From Tethya wilhelma (lineage: Eukaryota; Porifera; Demospongiae; Tethyida; Tethyidae): a stretch of DNA of 64,000 bases. The translations under genes and the position numbers were made by a program. The notes under the pieces are model-generated. The model saw only the letters and a program-made list of their open reading frames with translations. It was not told where the DNA came from and did no database searches. The stretch lies in NCBI GenBank assembly GCA_964030475.1, contig CAXIPT010000005.1, positions 1,608,766 to 1,672,765 of the forward strand, in the 5' to 3' direction. This document shows, in pieces, positions 25,189 through 36,863 of the stretch (within the stretch, counting starts at the first letter, position 1; each line of letters opens with the position of its first letter).

Positions 25189-28084
25189 ATGCCAGTTATC
25201 AAAGTTCTGCACGTCTGCTCTGCGAGTAGCGAAGACCCAGTAAGTTTCTTAACGTAGAATTTTGCTAGAAAGCGGTGGAACCATAACTTGTTGCTACAAA
25301 TTTGAAGTACAATTTTCAGTTTGATATTTGTGGTTGTTGTGTGTTCACTCAGAGTCATCCAGCTGATAACATGCTCAATCTCGAAACCTATCGCAAGTGG
25401 AAGTGTGCAATAGCTGGAGAGAAGAAGGCCACTGTGGTTCTGCAGGTATATATTATCCTTTGGGTGGGCATTAAATAGNATCCTTGTAACACTAATCCAT
25501 CTCTTATCAAAACCCTTCTCTCAGAGCCAAACTTCCTCTGGGCTAATGAATAGTGACCTCCAATCAGGAAGTTGTTGGTCTGAGACCATAGTACAACCAG
25601 GAGTAAACTGAAGCCACAGGCATGAGGAAGTGCATTTGTTGAAGTGCTGGTTGGGAGATCAACAGATCCAGACAAGTACGAAGCATTCCTTGGAATGTCC
25701 ACATTCATGACCTCCCAGGAGAGCAAGCAGTGGAGCAGTGCTAACAGCCGGGTGAGAATCTTTGGTGAGCTTCATTGTTAGAATCAAGGCAATAGTACCA
25801 CCGAATGCCATTTTGATTTGGGCCTCTCTGTCTGTCTATCTCTTTACCTCTCCTCCAGGTAAGGAGAAGTTCTCCAAGACCACTGCCGATCAGAAGTGGG
25901 ACAGAGTCAAGATTGTCTGCACACAACCTTATAACAAGGTAGAGCAATAGCTTCATACCCAGGCCTTTCCCATAAAATTCTAGAACTCGTGAAGTATGTT
26001 GGGGAAAGGCTGGGAGCACTAGAGCTGTATTGCGTGAGATTATCTAATAGATTTCCTTCGTATTTTGATTGTTCCTTTCTCTCCCAGTCGGAGAAATATG
26101 GACTGTCCTTTATCAAACTCCACTCACCACCTAGCAGTGAGGACACACCCACAGACACACCCACTCCCCCCTCCACAATGCAGCCTTCTAAGCTCGGTGC
26201 CTTCACTCTGAAAGAAGAAAAGAAAGACCTTCCACCGGGGAGCCTCTTCTTCAAGGAGCACTCAAAAACAACGACATCATCATCATCATCGCCTGGGGTC
26301 AGCACTGCAGCTCAGGCTAGAATGGCCTCGGCAGCTGCTCTCAAGACAGACTCATCACCTCGCCCGACAGCGAAGAAAACGGACCAATCAACTTCAAGTG
26401 CTTCTCGGTCTAAACCAGGAGGAGATATAGTTGCTAAGAAGCGACAGGCCACACCCACTGGTGCTGGTGGAACACCAAAACGAAGAAAAGGTACCCGCCA
26501 ACCCACTCCTCAAACAAGTTTGTTGTTTTTTTAAAAAACATTTTTTCCTTTGAGTAGCAGATCCTCCAACTGCCAGTAAAGATGAAGACATTCCTTTTGA
26601 GGAAATCATGGTAACATTAGCATCTTTGTGTGTCTCATACAGCTCATCCATAATTCATTGCTGATGTGTCCACACTCTTACAGAATGGTGTCGTGATTGC
26701 ATTGAGTGGCTTCAAGAACCCCTTCAGGGGGGAGCTGAGGGGAAAGGCTCTGGAAATGGGGGCCAAGTACGAAGCAGACTGGGGGCCGACCTGTACACAC
26801 CTCATGTATGTTGCAAGCTTTGAGTCTTCACTTGCCATAGATGATATTGTTGGACAGTAACTGTTGGAAGCCAGTAATGTTACTTTTTGAATGTTTTGGT
26901 GTTTTTTTTCTCATTCAGCTGTGCTTTTGCCAACACTCCAAAGTTTAACCAAGTGAAGGGTAAGTTGTTTGAGATGCTGGCTGGCAATATTGTCATAAAT
27001 AACTTGAAAGTTGTGATGATTTTGCTGCTAACTACATAATAATTATATGATTTTTGCTGCTAACTACGTATGTGTGCAGGAAAGCGAGGATTGATTGTCA
27101 AGAAGGAATGGATATTGGACAGCTACGTAAAGAAGAGACGACTTCCAGCTAAAAAGTTGGTCATTTACACACCCTCACACCCTCACACCATCACACCCCT
27201 CACACTCTCACACTTATCACACTCTCACACATACCACACCCTCACAGGTATCGGTTGTCCTCTGGTAGTGGGGACACTAGTTCTTCGGAAGAAGATTTCT
27301 ACGATCAAAAAGAAGAAACTATTTTCCGGAAGTCAAAGAAGAAGATAGAAGATGGAGAGAACCTGACAACAAAAACGAAGGAAGATACTTCCACCAGAAG
27401 TAAGGTTATCAGATGACCTTTAAATGAACGTGTGGTATGTGGTATCCAGCCAAACATAAACCATTTTGGTGTATACAAGATTTCGATTTGTTGATAGTTA
27501 GCCCCTCTAAACCACACAGATAAACCTCAGTGTTTCCCCATGAGAAATCCCTGGGTTGGTTGAAGTTAGCTGGAAATGTTGAGGTTTGTAGTGTGTGCTT
27601 GTTTTTGTGGTTGGTGTACTGTATAGGAAAAGGTCAACCATGTTAGATTATCTACCAGGAATTGCAACCATTTCCTGATGTTGAGCCAACTGGGCTGTGG
27701 TGTTGTTGTGGTGGTTGACATATAATGTACTACACATCCCATGTAGAGCTCTGTCAATAAAAATGGGTGGACTGCTTTTGCTTTCTACAAGATGTCATTC
27801 TTGTTTGCAACCTCGGGCAGTTTTGGACAAAATGTGACCACATTAGCTTCTTAAAGTCAAGGGGTTCACCCTCAGACACCCACTAGCTCTATAGCTACTG
27901 TAGCTACAGTACATGGCCAAGTCTATTTTTTGTTAGTAGTTTATGGGAAGATATGGGAGCATTAGGTAAACAGGCAGTCAAGATATTCTATTGTGGCATT
28001 GTATAGCTGTTGTCTCTGTTACGACAATGCAGAAGTTAGAAAGTATCAATTGATAATCAATATAATACCAGGCAGCTGCTCTGG

Positions 28085-28173
<89 letters not shown>

Positions 28174-30252
28174 NGTGTGTGTGTGTGTGTGTGTGCCTGT
28201 GTACCTGTGTGCCTGTGTGCCTGTGTGCCTGTCTGCCTGACTGTGTGTTGCATAAGGAAGCTAAGGAATTCCAAACCCACTTCCCCTTATTTGTCACAGT
28301 TAATCTTCTCTTAATGGCTCTCATTAGCGTGGACAGTTTTTGAGGAACTCATCAGCCAAGACCTCTCATGGCTGTGTTTGGGCTCTCCCCTGGGCTAGCC
28401 ACTGTAACATATACCATGATATAAAGAGCTCATTATGAAATTAAAATAAGTCTGATTGTTGCCAGGCATGTGGCTAGTAGCCTACAAAAAATGTACATTC
28501 CACGACAACAGCTGAATTAATTTTTAAACAGGAAGGTATGGTCTATGAGCTGCACTGTGGTGAACTTTGATGTAATTTGGCCTGGTTTTTGTGTCTGTGT
28601 CTCAACTGGTTCTGCTTTCCACTCCTTTGTCTGTTTGAATTGTTCATTAGGTACTGCTAACGAAGGGGATGACCCCTATGGTGGGTCAACTGATGAAGAG
28701 ATGGACACAGATACTGTTGGTATGTATACTTACTAATAATGATAATGTCGTATTAATTTTTTGCTAATGAGTGAGCATGGTGCTTAAAATTCTTTATTGT
28801 GAGTGTTAATTATCTCTATAGTGAAGAGTAAGCCCCTCTCTCACACTGCCAATAACGACTCCTCTGAATGCGATACAGAAGATGAAATTGAGAGGTAAAA
28901 GAATACAAGTCAGTCATTAAGTTTTACTATATTTATCGATCATTTATGCTCTTTGTTATGTGTGTAGCAAATGTATCGATTAAGGATAAATGATGAGCCT
29001 GGCTAAAGTAATAGCATTTTGCATTTTTTACAATTTGTAATGCTGCGTATGGTTAGCTCACCATTTATCATTGATAGACAAGTCAGCATTTATTCAACAG
29101 CTATGTGGATGTTTACATGTTCATGATGATAAGTTGCTGAAATATCACAAGAGAGAACTTCCTGAGTCTCTTCTTATGCATGCATTATTCCACCCCTTCA
29201 TCTCTATCAGTTTCCATGGCGCTCAGTGGCTTTTGTTGCTAAACAACCAGTCACATCACTAAATTCACTCCCTCATGCCTGTGGCTTCAGTTTACTCCTG
29301 GTTGTACTATGGTCTCAGACCAGCAACTTCCTGATTGGAGGTCACTATTCATTAGCCCAGAGGAAGTTTGGCTCTGAGAGAAGGGTTTTGATAAGAGATG
29401 GATTAGTGTTGCAAGGATGTGATATAATGGGCTGTGTGTGTATGTGTGTAAATAATTAGATATTTCTCTGTTATGTTTAATTAGATGTTTCTGGTAAAAA
29501 CCACTGTCTACTCCATGTGGATGAAGTAATTCTATTATAAGTTTATTTGTTGAAGTTACTTGCAGCTTTTTTTTGAGTGACCAGGTTGATTCACCTTCCA
29601 ATTGTATTTTTAATACACATGTACCAGGGTTCGGCAGCAACAGGCCCACCGTCTCCATGACGATGACCCCGTGGATGATCCCTATGGTGGTTCAACTGAT
29701 GAAGACAATGGTATGCGTAAGTTGCTTCATTTTACGTCACCCCATCATTTTATGGCTAATTACACCAATCGAGTCATAGTAATTATTTCCTTACCGTAAT
29801 ATTATTATGACACATCGTTTTTGTGTGGACAGTGTAATTACTTTTCAAGGGGGGGGTTACTCAGAAAAAGATAAGAAATGAGCCATGATAATAATATGTA
29901 TTGTTTTGCACGCCCCTATAGTAATATTAGCTGTTCTATACCAATAGTCTAGTATTGCCTGGATACCTTTGAGCACTAGTGCACTAACTGTGTCCAGCTA
30001 TTGTCGAAAGGTCCAAGGAAATCCCATTGAGTCGTTTGTCATTAGAGGAAGCAAGTGGTTGTGTACTATAATTACGCCAGGGAGCTTATTGAATGGCTAG
30101 CAAATGGCTCTGAACACGAGAAGCTCTATTTGAAATGCTCCTTTTCATGTACACTAGCAGGGTATTCATTGCCATGGTGATGGCTGTGGTGGAACACCCT
30201 GGAGTGTGTGTGTGGATTTGATTATACTTACGACCGTGTGTGTGTGTGTGTG

Positions 30253-30292
<40 letters not shown>

Positions 30293-31421
30293 ATGACAGA
30301 GAGAGAGTCAGTAAGCATACCAAAATACTCTCCTGTACGGCTATCTCACTAATTGTTATACTATAGTGCCTTTTTTGAAATTTTTTGAGCAAAATCTCAC
30401 TATCATTATTCTCTCTTCAGCTGATACAGAGGAGTCATCTTCCACTGCAGCTGCTGGTGCAACCAGCTCTCTCTCTCCGGGGAAGTCTCTGCTCAATCTT
30501 CCCAGCTTCCTCTCAAAGTGTGTGTTTCTTCTCTACGGAGACTTCTCCACAGCCGACAGGAAACTCCTTACAAGATACATCACGGCTTATTGCGGGTGAG
30601 AGAGGGGAAGGGTGTGTTGTTGGTGGACAGCAGACTCGGGTGTTCTGCTTCCTTTGTAGCTTCACTATGGCTTGTAGCACATGCTGATTTGTATGCTGCT
30701 GTGTCCATGGTGATGTGAGTACTATTACTTCAAGTCCTGTAATGCCACTACTTGATTAGGAGCCTAGGGGCAGCAATCTGTCTGCAGTGGACTTACAGTA
30801 TGTTTATTGTGTGGTATTACATAACGTGGGATCTGTGGGCTTGGTGTGTCTAAAGGGTGTTGATAGCCTCAATAGTGAGTGCTGTCTGTATGTATGTAAG
30901 CCAGGAAGCTTATTCAGACATGCTGGCAGGCCAGGTGTATTGCTTGCTGTGTGTGTTACAGGGTGTCTGGAAGTAAGTAAGACAGTTTGAATGTAATCAT
31001 TAGGTTCAAACAATGGGTGAATTGATATGGGCTATAGGTCAATGGGTCATTGGAGATCTAGACAGTCAGCTATTGACAAATTCTGGATAATTTTAAAAAG
31101 AAACATTTAATGGCTTTTGAAGGAAAACCTATCTGTGATATACAATTACCAATGCTATGTCAGTATTAGCCATGTAGTTGATTTTTTATACGCGAATAGT
31201 TCACTTAATTAGAATCAATTATCGTGATGGAATAGGTCATCCTCTATTTCCTCCATTGAAAGAATGTGGGTGTGATTAATAAACCATTACCCACTAAATA
31301 AACTATATACGCATGCATACGCACACACACATGCATGCACGCACATGCATACGCATACGTATAATAAAGCTCATAGTATTCTATACCATGTTAATTTGAT
31401 AGCCTCACATACTCATTATAA

Positions 31422-31469
<48 letters not shown>

Positions 31470-32188
31470 GACTCGGCAGGACTATAGAGGAGTACATGAG
31501 CTCGAGAATTACCCATGTTCTCACACAAGCCGACTGGGACGATAGCTTTGATGAAGTAAGCAACACTCCAACATGCCTACATACGCTCACATACACGGAC
31601 AAGCATGCAAGGACTAATTTATTGGCCTGAAATGACTAATTTGTACGCACCTTTAGGGCTAATTGTACGATAAAAGGAATCATGCTCAAGGCAATGCCAG
31701 CTATATTGCTGCAGTATTCCACCAATGACCTTGGTGGTATATGCAATGATGTGAGCCTTGAACTACGAGAGTGATTTGGTGTTCATGGCATTCTCAACTG
31801 GTCGTGAAAAATTTTCCATAATCGTTTGTAATTACCAATCAAAATTATTCCAACTCCCACAATTTTTACACAATTCCAAGAGTTCCTTTAATTAGAGGAA
31901 ACTAACGATGATGGAACAGCTTTCACTGTATGTTTCTCATGGGAATTGAGAGGTTTCCTTGTCACTTCCTTCACTCTCCAAATCACCTCTGATTCATTTT
32001 CGCAAAGGGTTATGAGCATTAACGTTTTTCCTGATAATTTTGAGTTTTGTTTTCAATTCATTCATGTATGTCTGTAGGCGTTGGCTGAAAACAGTGCTCT
32101 GGTGTTTGTGAAGCCGAAATGGATCTTCATGTGCCACAAGAAACAAGCATGTGTTCCTTATCAACCCTATGTTGTAGTCCCTGCCTAA
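25189..32188 (+). CDS. XRCC1: DNA single-strand-break repair scaffold XRCC1
   Basis: Scaffold that brings polymerase beta, ligase III, PARP and PNKP/aprataxin to DNA breaks. Exons: 25189-25239 (MPVIKVLHVCSASSEDP), 25353-25445, a partial exon about 25632-25764, 25859-25938, 26088-26490, 26561-26610, 26684-26805, 26919-26959, 27080-27155, 27248-about 27399, 28651-28719, 28822-28894, 29628-29710, 30421-30595, 31480-31555, 32078-32188 (TAA). N-terminal domain: ETYRKWKCAIAGEKKATVVL, then AFVEVLVG, then DQKWDRVKIVCTQPYNK. First BRCT: VVIALSGFKNPFRGELRGKA. Second [24 protein letters not shown], then FVKPKWIFMCHKKQ near the end. Two copies of DPYGGSTDE lie between the BRCTs. The 5' half of exon 3, expected to carry the strand before AFVEVLVG, is replaced by a dispersed repeat next to an N at 25480, so as assembled the gene is broken or misassembled there. 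Confidence 0.93.
25481..25628 (-). repeat. dispersed repeat, copy 1 (inverted relative to 29271-29418)
   Basis: About 148 bp nearly identical, as reverse complement, to 29271-29418. It contains AACTGAAGCCACAGGCATGAGG at its right edge and begins one base after an N. It sits where the first half of XRCC1 exon 3 should be. Confidence 0.85.
28085..28195. repeat. long (TG)n microsatellite in XRCC1 intron
   Basis: About 110 bp of TG with an N at 28174, grading into CCTGTGTGCCTG variants to about 28240. Confidence 0.97.
29271..29418 (+). repeat. dispersed repeat, copy 2
   Basis: Begins CCTCATGCCTGTGGCTTCAG and ends near GTGTTGCAAGGAT. It is the inverted partner of 25481-25628, and both are in XRCC1. 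No terminal inverted repeats or ORF of note, so the class is unknown. Confidence 0.85.
30236..31467 (+). repeat. segmental duplication, XRCC1 copy (1.2 kb)
   Basis: From a (TG)n tract to a (CA)n tract and containing XRCC1 exon 30421-30595. The whole stretch is repeated with only scattered substitutions at 35335-36542. Downstream XRCC1 exons (31480, 32078) follow only this copy, so this is the parental position. Confidence 0.93.
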
Positions 32189-32730
32189 ATTGTTCACATT
32201 GCGTAGATTGTATATAATAGTGAAGTGGTTGGATGCATATGGTATTATGGAACACAATGGCATTATGATCTCTACTGCTTTTGTCCAACATCTGTCCTTG
32301 GTTTTGTTGTCATGGAGATTTCCTTTTTCTTTACTTCTATTTTCTACTGTATGTGTTTGTTTTGTGCATAGTTTAGTGTTCTTGTTCCACCAGACTAATA
32401 ATCATATAAACTGACGTGAATTGACGTACTTATTATGCAAGCATCCGGCGCGTGACGTGCGTGCGCAGCAAGCGAATTTTCAGGATATGAATATCATTAG
32501 GGCCCACACACCTTTGCTCATTATTTGCATACCAATACTTGTGTGCAGTAGCCCTTCCGTTTTTTAACTGAACTTCCACAGTCTTAGTTACATGCCGATC
32601 TCTACAGCTGGGACAGCTTTTATAATTCATTTCCCCCATAAAGCCAAAGGCGGAACTTAGTTCGGCGGCAACCAGAAAAGACGTTGGAGGTAGATATCTA
32701 CTACCGCTGAGTTGCAGTAGTCCATATGTC
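32189..32730. other. intergenic, XRCC1 3' end to SIR2/X/ETS gene 2
   Basis: 543 bp. It holds the XRCC1 3' UTR and the promoter of the next gene in the same direction. Around 32450 there is a CG-rich CCGGCGCGTGACGTGCGTGCG stretch, a possible CRE-type promoter element. Nothing else is seen. Confidence 0.5.
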
Positions 32731-35335
32731 ATGGAGCCTGTTGTTCAGTTTGATCCAGAAAGGTGCGTGTTGGTGCTGGGTCCCCAGCTCACGGCTGCCT
32801 CATTGGCGCTGAAAGACGGTGTGCCTGCTGCGGCACTTTCGTACAAATTACTGATCGAGGCTGGAGTACAGAAGACACTGGAATTGGAAACATTTCACAA
32901 CAGTGAGGAAAAACAGCGAAAGCAGACACTGTTGGCGAATGCATACGAGCTGGATCCAGCCTTTGTCGGTAGCTATATGGTTGAAGCATTGAAAACCTAT
33001 GGAATATATGACCAATGGCTGTTGGAGGTGTTCAGCAGCCTCCACAACTCTCCTGTTCAGAGGGGGCCCTCCTCTGTCGTAGACCAGTTGCTGATGCTCC
33101 AAGAGAAAGGTGCTCTGTTGGTCTACACCTATTACGACACCATTCTCGACCAAGCTATGGGCACAGCACCTGTCCTCTTGGAGAGTGAGGAGAACGTCAC
33201 CAACTGGGCGCTGCGGAGGACACAAGGTCTTCTTCACGTTCACGGAGTGTATTCACGTCCGCAATCGGTGTGCTGCGACTGCGTCAACTACAACAAGTTG
33301 GTCGGTGACTCCAAAGGGGGTAGCATCCTCAGGGACGTTTGTAAGACTCGAAGTGTTCTCTTCCTCGGTTTCGGCAGTCGCTTCTACGATCCGTTTCTGG
33401 CAAAGTTTGCTAGCACCTTCATCTGTTCGATTCAGACGTACATGCCCTCCATTGTATTGTCTTCCTCGGGGAAGCTCCTTAATCATCCTGCTCTGATGAT
33501 GCTCAGAACATCCCACACAGAACACTTGGACAAAGTTCTTCTTCCCAAGCCCCTATTAAGACCAGGTAAATCGACTGGTAATTTGTTGCTTTGGCAATAA
33601 ATTTGGGTGTGTTGATATGCCACAAGCTCCTGAAATTTGTCCGCAAGAGTTGTGTATTACATTTTTTTTTGTTGGTTTATATGCGTGTGTGTTTGTGTGT
33701 GTGTGCGTATGTATGTGTGCGTGTGACTTTTTTTGAGAAGTTTGTTGGATGTTGATGACGTTTGGCAGCTGTAACTTGTTATCTGGCGAAATGTATTAAA
33801 ATTGGCACCTGAGTTCCTTTCCATTTATGGATGGTATAAAAGAGTGTGATTTCCTGACTTATGGTTGAGTACAGCTTCTTGGGTATATAAATGATTTGTA
33901 GTGTTGTGTAAATAGTGTGAATAATGATCCAAGCTGCTCAAGTTGATTGGGGGGATAGGTTCAACTTGCATGGGGTACTCATTTCCACTCTGTATTGTAT
34001 ATTACTTCCTGGAAAATTAGTCATGAATACCGCTAATTGAGGACCTCTTTGTTTGCATTTTATTTGTCAGACTCTTATCTGTGTGGTGGTGGTGTTTTTC
34101 TTATGGGAACTCCAAGAGAACTCTCCAGCTCTTTCCCCACCTTAATACCTGAGTAATATTCCAGGTAGAATGTTTGCCATAAAAAGGAAGACTATCAGCA
34201 ATCATCTTAGTTGTGCTGATGTGAAAATCTTTTGTGTATAGCTTCAGAAATTCCCCGCTTTCTAAATAGCTTCAGTTGCTACTAGAAACAATGTATCATC
34301 ATTGGCAAGTGTGCTACATAGCCCATTGTCTGTGTGTATGTATGTAGTGTGTGTGTGTATGTGTAATTGTATATATGCATGGTTAGCCATTTAGATTCAA
34401 GGAAATGGTAGAAATTTGATTTCTGGACAAAAGGAATGCAGTTCTATACAAGGGGAAGTACAGCTGGCCTTGTAGTACTTGCTGAGTCAAAACAGGAAGA
34501 GAGGATCTACATGCTTTTGTGTGTGTGTATGTATGTATAATTGTGATCCATATGGACAGTGCAGTGTATACACTTCTATGTGTGTGTGAGTTTATGTGTG
34601 TGAGATATTGAGAGAGACATGATAATGGGAGGTAGTGAATGCACAATGTTAGTTTTGTGTGGAGGAAGGAAACCAGAGTTTGTGTACTATTACCAATGAG
34701 ATAGACTGTTACATAACCTCTACCTACACCACATGTGCCACTCACACACACTCACTCACCCCACCTGGTGGTCGTATCCAATGACAGGCACTACGAGAGA
34801 GAGCAGCATCGATTCCTCCAAGAGGCTCAACGTGACTCTCCTCTACGGGGACAAACCCAGCTGTTCTGTGGCGGCTGACAGAGTGAAGACCATCCCTGCC
34901 ATCAATGTACACCAGCTCACGATGAAACACGAGCAGACACACCATCAGCTGTTGCTCTTTCTGGACAGGGAAGGACTGAAGAGTCTGTGGAAGGTGCTCT
35001 TCTCTGGCGAGACTCCCTCAAGCCTTCACACCGGCCTCCTTGGTGTTGTTGTGGACTCCAATGTCACGGTGTGGCTCAAGCCTTCTCCGCCGCGTGGAGC
35101 AGCTGCTGGAGCTATGGCCGAACTGAGTGCAGGTGAGTGTTGATTTTCATGTGTGTGCATATTCTTTATCCATTGATGTGTGTGTGTGTGTGTGTGTGTG
35201 TGTTTGTTGGTGGTTTCAGGTTACACGCACGTACGCNTTTGTGCTGTTTTGAAGACAGCCCACCCGATTTTAAATGTTCCTCCATCTGTTTGGGGGGGGA
35301 GAGAATGAGTGGATGTAGGTTTGCATGAGAGTGAG

Positions 35336-35378
<43 letters not shown>

Positions 35379-36507
35379 GTGACAGAGAGAGAGAGTCAGT
35401 AAGCATACCAAAATACTCTCCCATACAGCTATCTCACTAATTGTTATACTATAGTGCCTTTTTTGAAATTTTTGAGCAAAATCTCACTATCATTATTCTC
35501 TCTTCAGCTGATACAGAGGAATCATCTTCCACTGCAGCTGCTGGTGCAACCAGCTCTCTCTCTCCGGGGAAGTCTCTGCTCAATCTTCCCAGCTTCCTCT
35601 CAAAGTGTATGTTTCTTCTCTACGGAGACTTCTCCACAGCCGACAGGAAACTCCTTACAAGATACATCACGGCTTATTGTGGGTGAGAGAGGGGAAGGGT
35701 GTGTTGTTGGTGGACAGCAGACTCGGGTGTTCTGCTTCCTTTGTAGCTTCACTATGGCTTGTAGCACATGCTGATTTGTATGCTGCTGTGTCCATGGCAA
35801 TGTGAGTACTATTACTTCAAGTCCTGTAATGCCACTACTTGATTAGGAGCCTAGGGGCAGCAATCTGTCTGCAGTGGACTTACAGTATGTTTATTGTGTG
35901 GTATTGCATAGCATGGGATCTGTGGGCTTGGTGTGTCCAAAGGGTGTTGATAGCCTCAATAGTGAGTGCTGTCTGTATGTATGTAAGCCAGGAAGTTTAT
36001 TCAGACATGCTGGCAGGCCAGGTGTATTGCTTGCTGTGTGTGTTACAGGGTGTCTGGAAGTAAGTAAGACAGTTTGAATGTAATCATTAGGTTGGAACAA
36101 TGGTTGAATTGATATGGGCTATAGGTCAATGGGTCAATGGAGAGCTAGACAGTCAGTGTATTGACAAACTCTGGATAATTTTAAAAAGAAACATTTAATG
36201 GCTTTTGAAGGAAAACCTATCTGATATACAATTACCAATGCTATGTCAGTATCAGCCATGTAGTTGATTTTTTATACGCGAATAGTTCACTTAATTAGAA
36301 TCAATTATCGTGATGGAATAGGTCATCATCTGTTTCCTCCATTGAAAGAATGTGGGTGTGATTAATAAACCATTACCCACTAAATAAACTATATACGCAT
36401 GCATACGCACACACACATGCATGCACGCACATACATACGCATACGGATAATAAAGCTCATAGTATTCTATACCATGTTAATTTGATAGCCTCACGTACTC
36501 ATTATAA

Positions 36508-36546
<39 letters not shown>

Positions 36547-36829
36547 AACATATACCTGGGGTAAATCCACACACTCGTGCCAGGCACTTGACCCAATCGT
36601 TCATATCACTCTCACTGAAACACTCAAAGAAATAATCTCGAGTCTTTTCACCGCTCTTAACAGTGAGCTTGATGACGAAACCTTTGTTGGGAATTGGCAG
36701 AGGCGCTGTCATGTCCTCACAGTGCTTAAGATCGATGGTCTTGCGATAATCTGTTGGTTTCTTCTCGTGTGAGGAATAGTACTCCATGAGCCGAGAGGAC
36801 CACAGGACAAAGTACCGCTTGTGCCATTG

Positions 36830-36863
<34 letters not shown>

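Noticed and set aside
27978..28343. Cys-Val and His-Thr repeat open frames
   Set aside because: Pure (TG)n/(CA)n read in frame; no coding signal.
35508..35682. Second XRCC1 gene
   Set aside because: Only one exon with its flanking introns is duplicated; no other XRCC1 exon follows it.
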